Origin: Deltaproteobacteria bacterium
GTDB taxonomy: Bacteria; Desulfobacterota; Desulfobacteria; Desulfobacterales; Desulfatirhabdiaceae
Assembly: GCA_026388755.1 (NCBI GenBank)
Contig: JAPLJE010000833.1
Coordinates: forward strand, 1 to 9,160
DNA: 9,160 nucleotides
Direction: 5' to 3'
The position numbers were made by a program, and so were the translations under genes. This document shows positions 5,771 through 9,160 of the stretch, piece by piece; position 1 is the first letter of the stretch, and every line of letters begins with the position of its first letter. The notes below the pieces were generated by a model. It was given only the letters and a program-made list of their open reading frames with translations. It was not told the DNA's origin and did no database searches.

Positions 5771-6334
5771 TCATTGAACTTCGGCAGTCTCCTGAATAAA
5801 CAGGGATTCAATTTCCAGAAGAATCGTATCCTCGGTTGTCTGCTTGGATGTGGAAAGCTCTTTAATCAAAAGTGTCTGCGCCGTATCATACAGTTTTCGT
5901 TCGCCAAAGGACAAATCTTTGGTCAGCTTCAGCAGGTAAAGATCCCGGAACACTTCCGCAACGTCAAACAGCGAACCGGTCTTGATTTTTTCCATATAAT
6001 CCCGGTATCTGCGATTCCAGGTCTGGGATTCAGCCGCGATATCTCTTTGATTTCTCATCAAATCATAGATTTTGGGAATATCATTTTCCTGGATAAGATC
6101 CCGAAGGCCCACGGAATGCACGTTCCAAGTGGGAATCATGATCACCATGCCGTTCTCGAGAATTTTCATGATATAAAAATCATGTTTTTCTCCATTCACT
6201 ACTTTGCATTCGATGGCATCAATGCGACCAACACCATGAGCAGGATATACAGCTAAATCACCAACCCGGAATTTCTTGACGCAGGTTGTGGGAGGTTGAA
6301 CCTTGTCTTTACTTTTCTTTTCATAAAGTTTCAT
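5771..6334 (-). CDS. carD: CarD/CdnL-family RNA polymerase-binding regulator
   Basis: A 187-residue cytoplasmic protein. Residues 20-75 form the RNA polymerase-interacting module: KKFRVGDLAVYPAHGVGRID, then FYIMKILENGMVIMIPTWN. Residues about 78-165 form the helical DNA-binding domain, including TWNRRYRDYMEKIKTG with W106, matching the conserved tryptophan that wedges at the upstream edge of the -10 bubble in known CarD proteins. The family stabilises open promoter complexes, often at rRNA and housekeeping promoters. Both this start and the longer ATG at 6379 lack a good ribosome binding site. I prefer 6334 because the family usually begins a few residues before FKVGD; even so the N-terminus is about 20 residues longer than minimal members, with a lysine-rich KKSKDK. 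It leads the carD-rluD-dapB run, 7 bases ahead of rluD. Confidence 0.9.
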   Translation of the reverse strand: MKLYEKKSKDKVQPPTTCVKKFRVGDLAVYPAHGVGRIDAIECKVVNGEKHDFYIMKILENGMVIMIPTWNVHSVGLRDLIQENDIPKIYDLMRNQRDIAAESQTWNRRYRDYMEKIKTGSLFDVAEVFRDLYLLKLTKDLSFGERKLYDTAQTLLIKELSTSKQTTEDTILLEIESLFIQETAEVQ

Positions 6335-6434
6335 AGTGTACCATGTATAACCAGTATCGGGGCGTGAAATTCGGGACATGAGATGAGGAAACAGCGCATG
6401 AAGTAAGATAACTAAATACTCCTACTTGAGATAG

Positions 6435-6464
6435 ATTATTACCACACATCAACTGAACAAGCAA
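6435..6464 (-). promoter_or_regulatory. Candidate promoter for the carD-rluD-dapB run
   Basis: On the minus strand, TTGCTT (6459-6464) and AATAAT (6435-6440) with an 18-base spacer, placed just after the hppA terminator. The leader to the carD ATG at 6334 would be about 95 bases. Both boxes are imperfect, so this is a position-supported guess. Confidence 0.4.
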
Positions 6465-6465
6465 T

Positions 6466-6503
6466 AAAAAAAGGATTGACGCCTTGCGGCGCCAATCCTT
6501 TTT
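6466..6503 (-). terminator. Strong bidirectional terminator after hppA
   Basis: AAAAAGGATTG (6468-6478) pairs with CAATCCTTTTT (6493-6503); inside it CGCC (6480-6483) pairs with GGCG (6488-6491) around TTGC, with one A/C mismatch. Read on the minus strand the hairpin ends in seven T, 33 bases past the hppA stop. It separates the pth-hppA transcript from carD. Confidence 0.88.
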
Positions 6504-6535
6504 AAAACAACTCAACGGGATTTGAAGCGTAGTGA

Positions 6536-8551
6536 CTACATCAGGAACGGAACCATCAGCAGCGCCACAACGTTCAGAATCTTGATCATCGGGTTAACAG
6601 CAGGACCTGCGGTGTCTTTGTAAGGATCGCCGACAGTGTCGCCGGTAACAGCGGCTTTATGAGCATCGCTGCCCTTTCCGCCAAGATGACCGTCTTCAAT
6701 GTATTTCTTGGCATTGTCCCATGCAGCTCCACCGGTTGTCATGGAGATGGCCACAAAAAGACCGGTGACGATGCTGCCGATCAGAAGACCGCCCAAGGCA
6801 ACCTTGCCCAGGAGAAAGCCGACGATGATCGGTGCAACTACCGGCAGGATGGCCGGAATAATCATTTCTTTCAATGCGAACTTGGTAACGATATCCACGC
6901 ATGCGCCGTAATCAGGTTTTGCGGTTCCTTCCATGATCCCGGGAATGGTGCGGAATTGTCTGCGGACTTCCTCAACAACCGCGCCGCCGGCATTACCGAC
7001 TGCTTTCATGGCAATGGAGGCAAACAGATACGGCAGCAAACCACCGATAAAAAGACCAATGATAACTCTTACGTCGGAAAGGTCAAACCTGATGGCCTCG
7101 GCACCCTTTGCGCCCAGGAAGGAGAATTCCTGAACATAGGCAGCAAACAGAACCAGAGCAGCCAGACCGGCGGAACCAATGGCATAACCTTTGGTAACGG
7201 CCTTGGTGGTGTTTCCAACGGCATCCAGTGGATCGGTGACAGCGCGGACGCTTTCATCCATTCCGGCCATTTCGGCAATGCCGCCGGCGTTGTCGGTAAT
7301 GGGGCCGTAAGCATCGATGGCAATAACCATACCGGTCATGGAAAGCATGGACATGGCGGCCATGGCAATGCCATAAAGTCCGGCAAAGTAATGAGCGGCA
7401 AAAATGGCAATACAGATGGCGATAACCGAAGCGGCAGTCGCCTGCACACTGACGGCAAGACCGGCAATGATGTTGGTGCCGTGACCGGTGGCGGAAGCAT
7501 CTGCAATGCCTTTAACCGGTGCATATTTTCCGGTGTAGAATTCGGTGATGATAACAATCACAACCGTCAGAATAAGACCGATCAAGGTACAAAAATAAAT
7601 ATGCATGGCGGAAATGGTGCCAAGGCCGCCCATATATCTCATGGTGACAAAATAAAAGGCAATCGCCGCAATAATGGCTGCGCCGAACATGCCTTTATAC
7701 AGAGCGCCCATGATGTATTCGCCTTTGCCAAGTCTGACAAAGAAAATGGCGATCATGGAAGCCACAATGGAAATGGCGCCAAGGACCAGCGGAAATTCCG
7801 CAGCAATCAGAAGTTTGGGGAAAAGAAGATGACCGATCAACATGGCGGCGACAGCGGTAACCGCATAGGTTTCAAACAAGTCAGCAGCCATACCCGCGCA
7901 GTCGCCGACATTGTCACCCACGTTATCCGCGATAACAGCCGGGTTTCTGGGATCGTCTTCCGGAATTCCGGCTTCGACTTTACCCACCAGGTCAGCGCCG
8001 ACATCCGCGCCCTTGGTGAAGATACCGCCGCCCAACCGGGCAAAAATAGAGATTAAGCTACCGCCAAATCCCAGGGCGACCAGAGCCATGATGTCATGGG
8101 TCAGATAATAATAGCCGGCAACGGAAGTCAGCGCCAGGCCGGCAACCATCATTCCGGTAACCGAACCACCTTTGAAGGCAAGCCCCAATCCTGCAGCCAG
8201 GCCATGTTTACAAGCTTCAGCAGTTCTGACATTGGCAATAACCGACACTCTCATGCCGATATAACCGGCAATAAAAGAGGCCACTGCACCAATCAGAAAA
8301 CCGACGGCTGATTTCTGGCCCAGGGTAAAAAATATGATGACGACAATGATAGCGCCGACAATAGACATGCTTTTTAACTGACGATTCAGGGATGCAATCG
8401 CACCTTCCTGAATGGCTGCTGCAATTTCCTGCATCTTTTCATTACCCGCCGGAGCAGCTTTAACAATCGTAGCCAGCGCGACTGCAAAAAGGACTCCAAT
8501 TACACCAACCAGCATACACGTCAATGGAATATTTGCCAGTACGTAATCCAT
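6536..8551 (-). CDS. hppA: Membrane-bound proton-translocating pyrophosphatase, K+-independent type
   Basis: A 671-residue, very hydrophobic protein of normal family length, expected to cross the inner membrane about 16 times. It hydrolyses pyrophosphate and pumps ions out of the cytoplasm, saving energy in low-yield metabolism. The active site is evident: [11 protein letters not shown] at 183-193, [19 protein letters not shown] at 209-227, [16 protein letters not shown] at 413-428, and the C-terminal [16 protein letters not shown]. In [10 protein letters not shown] (446-455) a lysine (K450) and threonine (T453) occupy the positions that are Ala and Gly/Ala in K+-dependent enzymes; this marks the K+-independent, H+-pumping class. 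The start at 8551 has GGAGGGAAATAA immediately before it, inside the end of pth, and the pth stop abuts this ATG, so the genes are cotranscribed. A strong terminator follows. Confidence 0.96.
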   Translation of the reverse strand: MDYVLANIPLTCMLVGVIGVLFAVALATIVKAAPAGNEKMQEIAAAIQEGAIASLNRQLKSMSIVGAIIVVIIFFTLGQKSAVGFLIGAVASFIAGYIGMRVSVIANVRTAEACKHGLAAGLGLAFKGGSVTGMMVAGLALTSVAGYYYLTHDIMALVALGFGGSLISIFARLGGGIFTKGADVGADLVGKVEAGIPEDDPRNPAVIADNVGDNVGDCAGMAADLFETYAVTAVAAMLIGHLLFPKLLIAAEFPLVLGAISIVASMIAIFFVRLGKGEYIMGALYKGMFGAAIIAAIAFYFVTMRYMGGLGTISAMHIYFCTLIGLILTVVIVIITEFYTGKYAPVKGIADASATGHGTNIIAGLAVSVQATAASVIAICIAIFAAHYFAGLYGIAMAAMSMLSMTGMVIAIDAYGPITDNAGGIAEMAGMDESVRAVTDPLDAVGNTTKAVTKGYAIGSAGLAALVLFAAYVQEFSFLGAKGAEAIRFDLSDVRVIIGLFIGGLLPYLFASIAMKAVGNAGGAVVEEVRRQFRTIPGIMEGTAKPDYGACVDIVTKFALKEMIIPAILPVVAPIIVGFLLGKVALGGLLIGSIVTGLFVAISMTTGGAAWDNAKKYIEDGHLGGKGSDAHKAAVTGDTVGDPYKDTAGPAVNPMIKILNVVALLMVPFLM

Positions 8552-9148
8552 TTATTTCCCTCCATCTGTTGTTTGACTTGAAATTGTGATTATCGACCGA
8601 TTGAAACGATTCATCGCTTCCTTTGCACCATTACAAAGGACGGTAACTGCCGCATCCCGGGCCCGGGAAATGATGTGTTCCAGCATTTTGCTCTCTTCCA
8701 GTTTAAAGGATGATAAGACATGATCCACAGCATTCATTCCTGCTTCGGGACGCCCGATGCCCATGCGAAGGCGGGCAAAGTCTCCTCCGCCAAAAGCATC
8801 CATCAACGACTGAATACCATTATGTCCCCCGCTCCCTCCTTTCTCTTTAATTTTAATTCTTCCAAATGCAAGGTCCATGTCGTCATGGACAATTAACATA
8901 TCTTCACAGGATAGACCAAAACTTTGAGCAAGTTGGTAAACCGGATTTCCACTGAGATTCATATAAGCCATCGGCTGCACCAGGACAACTTCCTTACCTT
9001 GTATCCTTCCCATTCCGATCCGTGCATTCGCCGGATGCATTTTCAGGGAAATGATAAATTCACGGGAAATGGCCTCAATAACTTCAAAGCCTACATTGTG
9101 ACGGGTTTTTGTATACTTGGTTCCCGGGTTTCCGAGCCCGACGATCAT
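8552..9148 (-). CDS. pth: Peptidyl-tRNA hydrolase, start possibly beyond the window
   Basis: A cytoplasmic enzyme that cleaves peptidyl-tRNAs dropped from the ribosome and so recycles tRNA. The sequence begins MIVGLGNPGTKYTKTRHNVGF; H17 matches the catalytic His20 of E. coli Pth, N64 in MNLSG the substrate-binding Asn68, D89 in HDDMD Asp93 and N110 in GGHNG Asn114. The 198 residues include a somewhat longer C-terminus than usual (ending SSQTTDGGK), within which the hppA ribosome binding site lies. The ATG at 9148 has no visible ribosome binding site and the frame is open to the window edge (QKCF precedes it), so the true start may lie a few codons further upstream outside the window. The neighbour upstream is not visible; in many bacteria it is the ribosomal protein L25 gene. 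Confidence 0.93.
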   Translation of the reverse strand: MIVGLGNPGTKYTKTRHNVGFEVIEAISREFIISLKMHPANARIGMGRIQGKEVVLVQPMAYMNLSGNPVYQLAQSFGLSCEDMLIVHDDMDLAFGRIKIKEKGGSGGHNGIQSLMDAFGGGDFARLRMGIGRPEAGMNAVDHVLSSFKLEESKMLEHIISRARDAAVTVLCNGAKEAMNRFNRSIITISSQTTDGGK

Positions 9149-9160
9149 AAAGCATTTCTG

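Noticed and set aside
6659..8056. A 465-codon open frame on the plus strand opposite hppA
   Set aside because: It is antisense to a clearly conserved gene. Its translation is rich in Gly, His, Asn and Asp with no recognisable motif, as expected for the complement of hydrophobic codons.

Overview
The window looks like chromosomal DNA of a Gram-negative, probably anaerobic bacterium of the Deltaproteobacteria type (Syntrophales or Desulfobacterota-like). This is inferred from a CarD/CdnL regulator, a K+-independent membrane pyrophosphatase, a plant-type dihydrodipicolinate reductase, and an IPTL-CTERM surface protein of the kind sorted by exosortases. No rRNA, tRNA, CRISPR array, transposase or integrase is visible.

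Layout. The left third is accessory. It has a secreted SYLF-domain lipid-binding protein on the minus strand (123-698), then about 770 AT-rich bases with a degenerate REP-like hairpin, a repeat/palindrome cluster and promoter candidates. Next is a secreted ice-binding-like (DUF3494) protein on the plus strand (1468-2689), broken by a frameshift near 2026 and closed by a strong terminator at 2724-2754. The remaining two thirds are all on the minus strand. Reading right to left: pth (peptidyl-tRNA hydrolase, reaching the window edge) abutting hppA (pyrophosphatase); a strong terminator at 6466-6503; then carD, rluD (in two frames), dapB and an orphan AAA+ ATPase, which meets the ice-binding gene tail to tail.

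How the genes work together. pth and hppA share a transcript (the stop of one touches the start of the other); one recycles peptidyl-tRNA, the other turns pyrophosphate into an ion gradient. carD, rluD and dapB form a second housekeeping run covering RNA polymerase promoter-complex stability, 23S rRNA pseudouridylation and lysine/diaminopimelate synthesis. The AAA+ ATPase may be the last member or have its own promoter.

The most notable points are two conserved genes (the ice-binding protein and rluD) that each appear to have lost a short internal stretch plus the reading frame, the unusual pore-loop region of the AAA+ ATPase, and the architecture upstream of the ice-binding gene. I found no convincing new multi-gene system. 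The standalone AAA+ protein and the regulatory region at 1071-1387 are the least explained parts.
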